From Marinibaculum sp040216765 (GTDB lineage: Bacteria > Pseudomonadota > Alphaproteobacteria > Ferrovibrionales > Ferrovibrionaceae): a DNA stretch of 64,000 nt. The stretch spans positions 186,001 to 250,000 of the forward strand of contig JAVJON010000019.1 in assembly GCA_040216765.1 (NCBI GenBank). The letters run 5' to 3'. Below, one piece after another: positions 32,567-41,016 of this stretch; positions within the stretch are counted from its first letter, which is position 1; each line of letters begins with the position of its first letter. A model generated the notes under the pieces. It saw nothing but the letters and a program-made list of their open reading frames with translations. It ran no database searches and was not told the origin of the DNA. The translations under genes were made by a program, and so were the position numbers.

Positions 32567-33138
32567 AGGACCTCGCCTTCCTCGCCCTGGCGGCGGCGGC
32601 GGCATGGACCGGCTGGCGGGTGTTCCGCACCGACTCCATGGTGCGGGCCTCCTTCGCGCTGATGCTCTCCTTCATCGCCGTCGGCGCGATCATGCTGCTG
32701 CTGGCCGCCCCCTATATCGGCATCGCCACGGTCTTCATGATGGCGGTGGAGATGATGGTGATGGCCCTGTTCATGGTGATGTTCATGATGAACCCGGCCG
32801 GCCTGAACCCGATGCGGATGGTGCACCAGAACGGCCTTGCGGCGGCGGCCGGGGCGGGCACCTTCGCCGCGCTGACCGCCGCGATCCTGCTGAGCGACCT
32901 GCCGGCCGATCCGGTCGACCCGGCGCGGCCGGTCATCCACGACCTCGGCATCGAACTGCTCGGCAAGTCGATGCTGATCTTCGAGACCGCCGGCATCACC
33001 CTGCTCGCGACGATGGTGGGGGCGGTGATCCTGTCCAGCCGCAGCGGCCGCTACGGGCCGGCCGACGACGGCGCGCTGCCGCCGCCGCTGACGCCGGGCG
33101 GCCGGCCGGCCGGCGGGCTGCCGGAGGACGGGCCATGA
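32557..33138 (+). CDS. NuoJ-like complex I membrane subunit
   Basis: 193 residues with five helices. FRTDSMVRASFALMLSFIAVGAIMLLLAAPYIGI and a Met-rich third helix (MMAVEMMVMALFMVMFMMNP) match NuoJ, which joins the H/A/K core to the antiporter-like subunits. An extra 45-residue loop and a Pro/Gly-rich tail follow. GTG 32557 overlaps nuoH by ten bases and the stop overlaps nuoK by four. Confidence 0.8.
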   Translation: MELKDLAFLALAAAAAWTGWRVFRTDSMVRASFALMLSFIAVGAIMLLLAAPYIGIATVFMMAVEMMVMALFMVMFMMNPAGLNPMRMVHQNGLAAAAGAGTFAALTAAILLSDLPADPVDPARPVIHDLGIELLGKSMLIFETAGITLLATMVGAVILSSRSGRYGPADDGALPPPLTPGGRPAGGLPEDGP

Positions 33139-33440
33139 CCCTCGCCACGGTGCTGATCGCCGCCGCCGCCCTGATCGGCATCGGCGTCTATGGCGCGCTG
33201 TCGCAGCAATCCTTCGTGATGCTGATGATGGGGCTGGAACTGATGCTCAACGGCGTGCTGCTGGCGGCGATCGGCTTCTGGTCGTTCGGCATGGGCGGGG
33301 CGCCGGAAGGCCAGCTCCTCGCCATCGTGGCGATGGCGGTGATGGCGGTCGAGATGGCGATCGGCTTCGCCCTGGTGGTTGCGGTCTACCGCAGGCGCCA
33401 GGCGGAAACGACCGAGAGCCTCGTGACCCTGAGGCGCTGA
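33135..33440 (+). CDS. NuoK-like complex I membrane subunit
   Basis: 101 residues, three helices, normal NuoK length. Both conserved membrane glutamates are kept: in MMGLELMLNGVLLA (helix 2) and MAVMAVEMAIGFALVVA (helix 3). These form the E-channel proton path. ATG 33135 overlaps nuoJ by four bases; its stop shares one base with the nuoL start (TGATG). Confidence 0.88.
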   Translation: MTLATVLIAAAALIGIGVYGALSQQSFVMLMMGLELMLNGVLLAAIGFWSFGMGGAPEGQLLAIVAMAVMAVEMAIGFALVVAVYRRRQAETTESLVTLRR

Positions 33441-35398
33441 TGCTCTGGCTGCTCGCATTGGTCCCGCTTCTCGCCGGTGCCGTCGCGCTGGCCGGCGGCG
33501 GCCGTTCGCGCCTGTGGCTCGGCGCCCTGGCCGTGGCCGCGCTGCTGCTGACCCTCGCCCTGTCCATCGCCGGAGCCGCCCAGGGTTGGTCCGGCACGCT
33601 GGCCTGGAGCGGCGCGCTGCGGCTGCAGGCGGCGCTGACGCCGCTGTCGGCGACGGTCGCGATGCTGGTGCCGGCGATCGCGCTGCCCGTGCTCGCCTTT
33701 GCCGCCGCGGAGGAGCGCCGCGCCGGGCTGCCCCGGCTGGTCGCGCTGCTGCTCGCCTTCGTCGGCGGCATGGAGCTTCTTGTCGTCGCCGACGACCTGC
33801 TGACCCTGCTGATCGGCTGGGAACTGGTCGGTGCCTGCTCCTGGGCGCTGATCGGCCACGACTGGCGCGATGCCCGGAACCCGCGGTCCGGCCTCTACGC
33901 CTTCGTGACCACCCGGTTCGGCGACCTCGGTCTGTTCCTGGCGGCGATGGCGACCTATGCGGCCACCGGCAGCTTCGCCTATGACGGCCTGCGGGGCCTG
34001 CCCGAGCCCATGCTGTCCGTCATCGCCGCCGGCATCCTCCTGTCCGCCGCCGCGAAATCCGGCCAGCTGCCGTTCTCGCCCTGGCTGTTCCGGGCGATGG
34101 ATGGCCCGACGCCGGTCTCCGCCCTGCTGCACGCCGCGACCATGGTGGCCGCCGGCGCCTACCTGCTCGCCCGGCTGCAGCCGATGCTGGGCGGGGCCGG
34201 ATGGTTCGCCGCCGCGATCATCGCCATCGGCCTGGCGACGGCGCTGGCCGGCGGGGTCGTGGCGCTGCTGCAGAGCCATGCGAAGAAGCTGCTTGCCGCA
34301 TCCACCTCGGCCCATTTCGGGCTGATGTTCGTGGCGGTCGGCGCTGGTTTTCCTGGCATCGCGATCCTGCATCTCGTCGCGCATGCCGGCTTCAAGGCGT
34401 CGCTGTTCCTCGCGGCCGGGCTGGCCGGCGCGCGGGCAGGCAGCTTCGCCCTGTACCGGATGCGGCTCGGCCGCGCCCTGCCGGCGATCGCCCTGCTGTC
34501 TGCCGTCGCCGCCCTGGCGCTGGCCGGCATTCCGCCACTGGGCGCGGCCTGGACCAAGGAGGCGGTGATCGCCGCGGCCGGCGAGCGGGGCGCGCTGCTG
34601 GCCGCGGGATGCATGGTGGCGGGCGGGCTGAGCGCCGCCTATGCGGCGCGCTTTCTGCTGCTGGCCTACGGTCCTGCGGGCGATGCCGGGCCGGGCGGCC
34701 GTCCCGCCATCGTGCCCTGCGCCGCGTTGGGCGGCCTCGCCGCCTTCAGCCTGCTGCTTTCCCTGCTCTGGCTGCCGGGCGCCCGGGAAGCGGCGGCCCG
34801 GGCGCTGGCCGCGGCGATCCCGCCCTCCGGCACCGTGGAACTGGTCGCTTCGCTGCTGAGCGTCGCCCTCGGCGTGCTGGTCGGCCTGCTGCTGGCCCGG
34901 CGCTACCCGGCGATCGGCCTGGAGGGGCGAAGTCGCGCCGCGGCGGCCTGGCTGGGCCTGCCGTCGCTGATATCGGCGGGCGCGGTGCGCCCCTTCGAAC
35001 GTGCCGCCGGCGCCGCCGCATGGGTCGACGACCGCATCCTGGACGCGGGGCCGCGCGGTGCGGCATGCCTCGCGCAAGGCATGACCCGTTCCCTGGCCCT
35101 GCTCGACCGGCGGGCGGTCGAAGGCAGCGTCGCGGTCGTCCCGGCATTCGCGGCATGGCTGGCCCTGCTCGACCGGCGGGCGGTCGACGGCGGCATCGCC
35201 GGCACCGCGGCATTCGCGGATTGGCTGGCGCGGCTCGGCGAGCGGCTGGCCGACGGGCTGCCGGAGGGTGCCGCCGCCATCGCCGGAATGAGCGGCCATG
35301 ATGCGCGCCGGCTGCAGAGCGGCATGTCGCACCACTACTACACCCTGATGGCCATCGGCGCGGCGGCAATGGCTGCCGCCCTGTTCCTGGAGGCATGA
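33440..35398 (+). CDS. NuoL-like antiporter-type subunit
   Basis: 652 residues, about 14-16 helices. The proton-path residues of the antiporter family are present: glutamate in LIGWELVGACSWALIG, lysine in SAAAKSGQLPFSPWLFRAMDGPTPVSALLHAATMVAAG (here KSGQLPFSPW), the HAKK helix-8 block and lysine in GAAWTKEAVIAA. The C-terminus has a repeat of 22 residues (LLDRRAVEG / LLDRRAVDG) where ordinary NuoL carries the lateral helix HL, and one last membrane helix. Same operon as its neighbours, no gap. Confidence 0.9.
   Translation: MLWLLALVPLLAGAVALAGGGRSRLWLGALAVAALLLTLALSIAGAAQGWSGTLAWSGALRLQAALTPLSATVAMLVPAIALPVLAFAAAEERRAGLPRLVALLLAFVGGMELLVVADDLLTLLIGWELVGACSWALIGHDWRDARNPRSGLYAFVTTRFGDLGLFLAAMATYAATGSFAYDGLRGLPEPMLSVIAAGILLSAAAKSGQLPFSPWLFRAMDGPTPVSALLHAATMVAAGAYLLARLQPMLGGAGWFAAAIIAIGLATALAGGVVALLQSHAKKLLAASTSAHFGLMFVAVGAGFPGIAILHLVAHAGFKASLFLAAGLAGARAGSFALYRMRLGRALPAIALLSAVAALALAGIPPLGAAWTKEAVIAAAGERGALLAAGCMVAGGLSAAYAARFLLLAYGPAGDAGPGGRPAIVPCAALGGLAAFSLLLSLLWLPGAREAAARALAAAIPPSGTVELVASLLSVALGVLVGLLLARRYPAIGLEGRSRAAAAWLGLPSLISAGAVRPFERAAGAAAWVDDRILDAGPRGAACLAQGMTRSLALLDRRAVEGSVAVVPAFAAWLALLDRRAVDGGIAGTAAFADWLARLGERLADGLPEGAAAIAGMSGHDARRLQSGMSHHYYTLMAIGAAAMAAALFLEA
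35093..35224 (+). repeat. 66-bp tandem repeat inside the NuoL-like gene
   Basis: Two adjacent copies start at 35093 and 35159. The first 28 bases (CTGGCCCTGCTCGACCGGCG and on) are almost identical and the second half diverges slightly; a third, decayed copy may begin at about 35225 (LARLGERLADG). In frame it duplicates 22 residues of the C-terminal amphipathic region. Confidence 0.7.
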
Positions 35399-35399
35399 G

Positions 35400-36881
35400 A
35401 TGCTGACCCTGGCCATCTTCCTGCCGTTGCTGGGGGCCCTGGCGCTGGTCGCCCTGCCTGGCGCCGCCGAGGCGCGGCTGCGCCAGGTCGCGGTGGCTGC
35501 CGCGGCGCTGCCGCTGCTCCTCCTGCTGGCGGCATGGTGGCGGTTCGACCCGGCCGGGCCGGCCTTCCAGTCCGTCGCGGAAGCCCCCTGGGTTCCGTCG
35601 CTTGGCGTCGCCTGGCGGGTCGGCGTCGACGGGATCGCGCTGGCGGTCGCGCTGATGAGCGCGGTGCTGTTCCTGGCGGCCATCGCCTGGCCGGCGGAGA
35701 CGAAGGGCCGCGCGCGCCAGTACTACGCCTGGTTCCTCTTCCTGGAAGGCACCTCGCTGGGCGTGTTCCTGACCCTGGACCTGCTGGTGTTCTATGTCTT
35801 CTTCGACCTTTCGCTAGTCGGGATGTATTTCCTGATCGGCCGCTGGGGGCATGGCGATGCGGGCCGTTCGGCGCTGAAATTCTTCGTCTATACGCTGGCC
35901 GGCTCGCTTGCGATCCTGCTCGCCATCCTCGGGCTGGTGCTGGTCACCGAGCCGCTGACCTTCGACATGCGCAGGCTGATCGCCAGCCAGCCGCTGGCGG
36001 GCCTGGACCCGCGCGCCGGGCTGGTCCTGCTCGGCTTCGTCATCGGCTTCGGCATCAAGACGCCGCTGTTTCCCCTGCATACCTGGCTGCCGCCGGCGCA
36101 TGTCGACGCGCCCGGGCCGGCCTCGGCGATCCTCGCCGGGGTACTGCTGAAGATGGGGACCTACGGCCTGATCCGCCTGCCCTTCTCGATGATGAGCGAG
36201 ACCTTCGCGCGCCACGCGCTGCCGCTCGCCATCCTTGCCGTGGTGTCGATCCTGTGGGGCGCGCTGGTCGCCTTCGCGCAGCGCGACCTGAAGCGTCGGA
36301 TCGCCTACACCTCGGTCAACCACATGGGCTATGCCGTGCTGGGCATCGCGGCCGCGGGCGCGGCAGCGGGCAACGAGGCGGCGCGCCAGCTGGCGCTGAC
36401 CGGCGCGGTGGTCGAGATGGTGGCGCACGGCCTGATCACCGGCTCGCTGTTCCTGATCGCCGGCGCCTTCTGGCAGCGCGCCCGCGACTACGACCTGCAG
36501 GCCTATGGCGGGCTTGCCCGCGTGGCGCCGCGACTGGCGGTCGCCACGATCCTGGCCGCCTTTGCCAGCCTCGGCCTGCCCGGGCTGGCCGGCTTCGTCG
36601 CCGAGTTCCAGATCTTCGCGGGCACCTTCGCCGTCTATCCCTGGCTCGCCGCGATCGGCATCCTCGGCATCCTGGTCACCGCGGCGCTGTTCCTGCAGAT
36701 GGTGCAGCAGCTCTTCTTCGGCGACCTGCCGGCACGCTGGCAGGGCTTCCCGGACCTGGGCAGGGTCGAGATCCTCGTCCTCGCCCTGCTGCTGCTGCTG
36801 GTCGTGGCCATCGGCGTCTATCCGGCCTGGCTGCTGACCCTGGTGGAGGCGGGAACGGCGGCGCCCGCCGGAGCCGGATGA
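35400..36881 (+). CDS. NuoM-like antiporter-type subunit
   Basis: 493 residues, 14 helices. FGIKTPLFPLHTWLPPAHVDAPGPASAILAGVLLKMGTYG (shown in part) carries the two conserved lysines, and GLPGLAGFVAEFQIF the C-terminal glutamate. In helix 5, where nearly all NuoM have glutamate (FFE), this protein has aspartate: YVFFDLSLVGMYFLIG. ATG 35400 is one base after the nuoL stop. It otherwise has normal length and order. Confidence 0.9.
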   Translation: MLTLAIFLPLLGALALVALPGAAEARLRQVAVAAAALPLLLLLAAWWRFDPAGPAFQSVAEAPWVPSLGVAWRVGVDGIALAVALMSAVLFLAAIAWPAETKGRARQYYAWFLFLEGTSLGVFLTLDLLVFYVFFDLSLVGMYFLIGRWGHGDAGRSALKFFVYTLAGSLAILLAILGLVLVTEPLTFDMRRLIASQPLAGLDPRAGLVLLGFVIGFGIKTPLFPLHTWLPPAHVDAPGPASAILAGVLLKMGTYGLIRLPFSMMSETFARHALPLAILAVVSILWGALVAFAQRDLKRRIAYTSVNHMGYAVLGIAAAGAAAGNEAARQLALTGAVVEMVAHGLITGSLFLIAGAFWQRARDYDLQAYGGLARVAPRLAVATILAAFASLGLPGLAGFVAEFQIFAGTFAVYPWLAAIGILGILVTAALFLQMVQQLFFGDLPARWQGFPDLGRVEILVLALLLLLVVAIGVYPAWLLTLVEAGTAAPAGAG

Positions 36882-36882
36882 G

Positions 36883-38286
36883 ATGCCGGTCGGCGATATC
36901 CTGCCCGAGATCGCGCTGATCCTGACGGCGGTGGCCATCCTCCTGATCGCCGCGTTCATCGGGCAGGAGGATCACTGGCTCGCGGCGCCGCTGGCGCTGG
37001 CCGGGATCGCCGTTGCCGCTGCGCTCTGCGCGGGGCAGATCGGGCGCGCCGAACTCACCTTCTCCGGCGTCTGGGCGCTGGACGGGGCAAGCGGCTGGGC
37101 CCGGCTGCTGATCCTGGCCGCCACCGCCGCAACGGTCCTGCTGTCGCCCGGCTGGATGCGTAGCGACCGCCGCCACGGCGAGTACTACACCGTGCTGCTG
37201 TTCTCCGCGCTCGGCGCGATGGCGCTGGCCGGCGCCGCCGACCTGATGCAGCTGGTGATGGGCGTGCTGCTCTCCTCGGTCACCGGCTACACGCTGGCGG
37301 CCTATCACCGGAACTGGCCGCTGTCGGTGGAGGCCGGCATGAAATTCTTCCTGGTCGGCGCCTTCGCCAATGCCCTGCTCGTGATCGGCGCCACCCTGCT
37401 GGCCGGCCTGCTCGGCCAGACCGGCTATGCGGAGATGGCGCCGCTGATCGCGGGGCGCGGATCGCCGCTGCTGCTGCTGGGCCTGACATTCACCGTCGTC
37501 GGGATCGCCTTCAAGCTGGCGGCGGTGCCGGCGCACAGCTGGATGCCGGACGTCGCCGAGGGTGCGCCGGCCCCGGCCGCGGCCTTCCTGACCGTGGTGC
37601 CCAAGATCGGCGCGGCGGTGGCGCTGGCCCGGCTGGTGGACCTGTTCCCCGTCGATTCCGTGGCGATCCGCCCCCTGGTCGCGGTGCTGGCGGTCGCCAC
37701 GATGACCCTGGGCAACCTTGCGGCGATCTGGCAGGACGATGTCCGCCGGCTGATCGGATGGTCCTCGGTGTCGCAGTCGGGCTATGCGCTGATGGCGGTC
37801 TGCGTCGTCGGCCTCAGCGCCGCGGCGGTGCCGGCGCTGCTGTTCTTCCTGCTCGGCTATGCCGCGGCGAACCTCACCGCCTTCGCGGTGGTCGTGCACC
37901 TGCGCGGGCGGACCGCGCTCGGCGACTATGCCGGCCTCGCCGAGGCCCGCCCCTGGGCGGCGCTGGCGCTGACCCTGGCCTTCCTGTCGCTGGTCGGCAT
38001 CCCGCCCCTGGCCGGCTTCGTCGGCAAGCTGACCCTGTTCCGCGCGGTCATCGATGGCGGCTATGCCTGGCTGGCCGCGGTCGCGGCCGCCAACACGGTC
38101 GTGTCGCTGTTCTATTACCTCCGGGTGATCGGATCGATCTACCTGCGCCCTTCCGGCGGCCCGGCAATGTCCCTGGGGCGCTGGTCGGCGATCGTCACCT
38201 GGCTCGGCCCCGCGGCGATCCTCGGCATCGGCCTGTTCGCCGAGGCGGGGCTTGCGGCCTTCGCCGGGTCTGAATTGTTGCCATGA
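36883..38286 (+). CDS. NuoN-like antiporter-type subunit
   Basis: 467 residues, 14 helices. FKLAAVPAHSWMPDVAEGAPAPAAAFLTVVPKIGA (in part) and GIPPLAGFVGKLTLF keep the lysines of the proton path. The helix-5 position expected to be glutamate is leucine in MQLVMGVLLSSVTGYTLAAY, so the usual Glu-Lys pair is broken. It ends the operon; the next gene is convergent, 17 bases away. NuoN is the antiporter-like subunit nearest the quinone end. Confidence 0.88.
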   Translation: MPVGDILPEIALILTAVAILLIAAFIGQEDHWLAAPLALAGIAVAAALCAGQIGRAELTFSGVWALDGASGWARLLILAATAATVLLSPGWMRSDRRHGEYYTVLLFSALGAMALAGAADLMQLVMGVLLSSVTGYTLAAYHRNWPLSVEAGMKFFLVGAFANALLVIGATLLAGLLGQTGYAEMAPLIAGRGSPLLLLGLTFTVVGIAFKLAAVPAHSWMPDVAEGAPAPAAAFLTVVPKIGAAVALARLVDLFPVDSVAIRPLVAVLAVATMTLGNLAAIWQDDVRRLIGWSSVSQSGYALMAVCVVGLSAAAVPALLFFLLGYAAANLTAFAVVVHLRGRTALGDYAGLAEARPWAALALTLAFLSLVGIPPLAGFVGKLTLFRAVIDGGYAWLAAVAAANTVVSLFYYLRVIGSIYLRPSGGPAMSLGRWSAIVTWLGPAAILGIGLFAEAGLAAFAGSELLP

Positions 38287-38303
38287 GCGGCGGCGGCCGC
38301 CCG

Positions 38304-39449
38304 CTACCCCCGCGCGTCGGGCAGCATCGACTGGATGAAGCTCTCGGCGGAGACCGCGAAGCCCAGCGAGCCGTTGCCGCCGACGGTGAAGGTGGTGATG
38401 CCGATCAGGTGGCCCTGGGCGTCGAACAGCGCGCCGCCGGAGGAGCCGGGCGAGATCGGCGCATTGGTCTGGATGATCGGCACGCCCTGCCATTGCCGCA
38501 GGCCGGTGACGAGGCCCGGTCCCAGGGTGTTCTCCAGCCCCGCCGGCGAGCCGATGCTGTACACCGTCTGGCCGACCTTCAGGCCGCCATAGGGCGCGAT
38601 GCGGCGCACCGGGTTGAGGGTCGCCTGGGTCTCCAGCACGCAGCGGTCGGTGCTGTCGTTGGCATGGATCAGGCGGGCTGGCTCGACCCGTTCGCCGCGC
38701 TTGATCAGGATGAAGTCGGCGCCGCCGACGACATGGCAGTTGGTGAACAGCCAATGGCCGGTGACCGCGACCGCCGAGCCGGAGCGCTCCGCGATGCCGC
38801 CACGCAGCCGCTTGGCGGCAAGCACCGTCCAGACGGAGGGCTCGACCGCCTCGAACAGGGCCACCGGGTCCAGCGCGGCGCCGCCGATATCGGCGGTCGC
38901 GGACAGGGTGGTCGGGGTCATGATGGCGGCGGGCTCCGCCTGGGCGGTGGCACGGTTCGTGGCAAAGCCGAAATGGCCGAGCATCTGGCTCGCGGGCTGG
39001 AAGCCGCCCTCGGCCGCCGCCATCAGCCAGCGCCCGCCCTCGGCGCGGTCGGGTGCGACCATGTCGCCGGTCATATAGGCCAGGCCCAGCAGGTGCTGGG
39101 CCCTGACCTCGCCCTGTTCGGCCGCCATGCGGAAATGGCGCAGCGCGGCGTCGGGATCCCGCGGCAGGCGGCTGCCCAGATAGTACCAGGCCCCCAGCTG
39201 GAAATTGGCGGCCGGGCTGCCGGCGGCCGCCAGCTCCCGGCAGCGCGCCAGGTCCAGGCACGAGCGATCGTCAAATGACCGGCTGAGCGCCGCGACATCG
39301 GCCGCATGGGGCGGCGGGACGGCAGGCCCTGCAGGGGCCTGCTGCGCCACGACAGGCGCGTCGGTTGTCATGCCCGGCCGGCTGCATCCGGCCGCGGGCA
39401 ACAGGCCCGCGGCAAGCAGCGCGATCGCGACCCGAGCGGTACTCCACAT
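38304..39449 (-). CDS. lipoprotein with Sel1-like repeats and a trypsin-like serine protease domain
   Basis: 381 residues. A lipoprotein signal peptide ends in LLPAAGC, so the mature protein is lipid-anchored in the envelope. Two or three Sel1/TPR-like repeats follow (ANFQLGAWYYLG, ALRHFRMAAEQGEVRAQHLLGLAYMTG), then a chymotrypsin-fold protease (about 185-380) with the triad H in FTNCHVVGG, D in HANDSTDRCVLE and S in SPGSSGGALFD. No PDZ domain is seen. ATG 39449 follows GGAGGA. This mix suggests a periplasmic quality-control or sensing protease. Confidence 0.83.
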   Translation of the reverse strand: MWSTARVAIALLAAGLLPAAGCSRPGMTTDAPVVAQQAPAGPAVPPPHAADVAALSRSFDDRSCLDLARCRELAAAGSPAANFQLGAWYYLGSRLPRDPDAALRHFRMAAEQGEVRAQHLLGLAYMTGDMVAPDRAEGGRWLMAAAEGGFQPASQMLGHFGFATNRATAQAEPAAIMTPTTLSATADIGGAALDPVALFEAVEPSVWTVLAAKRLRGGIAERSGSAVAVTGHWLFTNCHVVGGADFILIKRGERVEPARLIHANDSTDRCVLETQATLNPVRRIAPYGGLKVGQTVYSIGSPAGLENTLGPGLVTGLRQWQGVPIIQTNAPISPGSSGGALFDAQGHLIGITTFTVGGNGSLGFAVSAESFIQSMLPDARG

Positions 39450-39682
39450 GAATGGCACATCCTCCGGAGCAGATAGGACCATCGCCGGCGGCCCTTGCGG
39501 GCGCCGCACACAATCCCCCCGACTGTCCGTGCGGCGCCATTCTGGCGCAGGCCGACGCCGACGGAAAGCGCTCCGGCATGGCCTCTCGCGAACGTGTCGC
39601 CGCCCCGCTTGTGCCCCCGGCGGGGGCATTCTAGCGTCTGCGCAACAGATAGGGTGTGCCGGACAGGAAACCAGGAGGCCCG

Positions 39683-40999
39683 ATGGCGCGGCAGTTGAAA
39701 GAGGGCATCGCGGCCCTGCAGGCGACGACAAGCGCGGCGCTGGGCATCCTGGCCCTGGCCAGCGGGATCTACACCTATATCGGCGTGCGCGGCCTGCTTG
39801 ACGGCACCGGCGGCATCACTGCCCTGGCGGCGATTGCCTATTCGGCCGCCGTCTCCGTCGGAATCTACGTGTTCTGGACCTATGTGCTGCGCTTCTTCCC
39901 GCTGCTGCGGGCACCGGCGGCGCGGATGCAGATGGTGCTGGCAATCCTGCTGGGCTCGGCCGCCATCGTGGCCATGTCGTCCTGGCTGAATGCCGCGGCG
40001 CTGGCAGGCAGCGCGGCGGTGGAACAGCATCTCGCGGAAACCGTCGAGGACTACCAGGAAGCGCTGGAGCGCAGCCAGGAACAGGCGTTGGCGGCGCTGG
40101 GGCTCTTGCCGGACATCCGCATCGCCGCGGCGAATTTCGAGAACCTGGCGGAGCAGGAGCGCGGCCAGGGCGCGCTGACCGGCACCAGCGGCAGCGGCAC
40201 CGTCGTGCAGCTGCTGCTGCAGATGAGCTCGCAGCTGCGCGAGCTGGAGGCGCAGATCGTCTCCTCCCGTGCCGATGTGGAGAGCCTGTTCGGGCAGGGA
40301 TCCCAGCATCTGCGGGAGATGCGCGAGCTGGTGGCGCAGCCCGGCCCGGTCGAGGCGCGCTCCATCGAGTTCGCCGAAGAGGCGGTGCAGGTGGCCGGCC
40401 TGGTCACCCAGCTGAAGCAGTCGTCGATCGCCCCGGCGGTCCTGCGGGCGGCGGAAGACCTGGCGCGCAGCTATGTCGCACCGGCGCTGGACGGCGGCTC
40501 CGCGGCCCTGCGCGCCCAGCAGCAGCGGGTGGTGGAGAATGTCCGCGAGACGATCCAGCAGCAGAGCCGGGCGCTCGCCGCCGGCGCCCAGCAGGTGCTG
40601 GCGACCCCGGCGGTCGAGCTGCCGCGCTTCACGCCGATCTCCACCGCGGAGGCGGTGCTGCTCTATGCCGGCGATTTCGTCCCGTCCTGGGCCGGCGCCA
40701 TCGCCATCGACCTGCTGCCGGGCGTGATCGTGATGATCCTGGTCGTGGTGCAGGGCGCGATCCGTCGCGAGGAGGAGCCGTTCGCCGCGGAGGACATCAT
40801 CACCCTGCGCGAGATGCAGGCCGCGATGCTGGCCCTGAAGCGGATCGAGGCGGTGCAGGCCGGGATGCGCCCGGCTATGGCAGCGGAATCGCCAGAGGGG
40901 GCCCCGGCGGGCGGCGCGGCCGATGCCGCCCCGGGCACGCCCGAGGCCGCGGCGGCCGGCGACGAACCCGGCCGCCGCGGCCCGAAGGCGGTCGCCTGA
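39683..40999 (+). CDS. membrane protein with long periplasmic or cytosolic coiled coil, unknown function
   Basis: 438 residues. Three N-terminal helices (about 15-100), a long helical region with coiled-coil character (about 105-330, Gln/Glu/Ala-rich; VEDYQEALERSQEQALAALG), one C-terminal membrane helix (IDLLPGVIVMILVVVQGAI, about 345-370) and an Ala/Gly/Pro-rich tail. ATG 39683 follows AGGAGG. The layout resembles a scaffold or gated membrane anchor; I recognise no family. It lies 17 bases ahead of a ClpP-fold membrane protein on the same strand. Confidence 0.6.
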   Translation: MARQLKEGIAALQATTSAALGILALASGIYTYIGVRGLLDGTGGITALAAIAYSAAVSVGIYVFWTYVLRFFPLLRAPAARMQMVLAILLGSAAIVAMSSWLNAAALAGSAAVEQHLAETVEDYQEALERSQEQALAALGLLPDIRIAAANFENLAEQERGQGALTGTSGSGTVVQLLLQMSSQLRELEAQIVSSRADVESLFGQGSQHLREMRELVAQPGPVEARSIEFAEEAVQVAGLVTQLKQSSIAPAVLRAAEDLARSYVAPALDGGSAALRAQQQRVVENVRETIQQQSRALAAGAQQVLATPAVELPRFTPISTAEAVLLYAGDFVPSWAGAIAIDLLPGVIVMILVVVQGAIRREEEPFAAEDIITLREMQAAMLALKRIEAVQAGMRPAMAAESPEGAPAGGAADAAPGTPEAAAAGDEPGRRGPKAVA

Positions 41000-41016
41000 C
41001 GGCCGCCCGCCCGTCG

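Noticed and set aside
30277..38286. ordinary complete complex I operon
   Set aside because: Subunits B, C, D, E, F, G and I with their cofactor motifs are missing and several conserved residues are changed.
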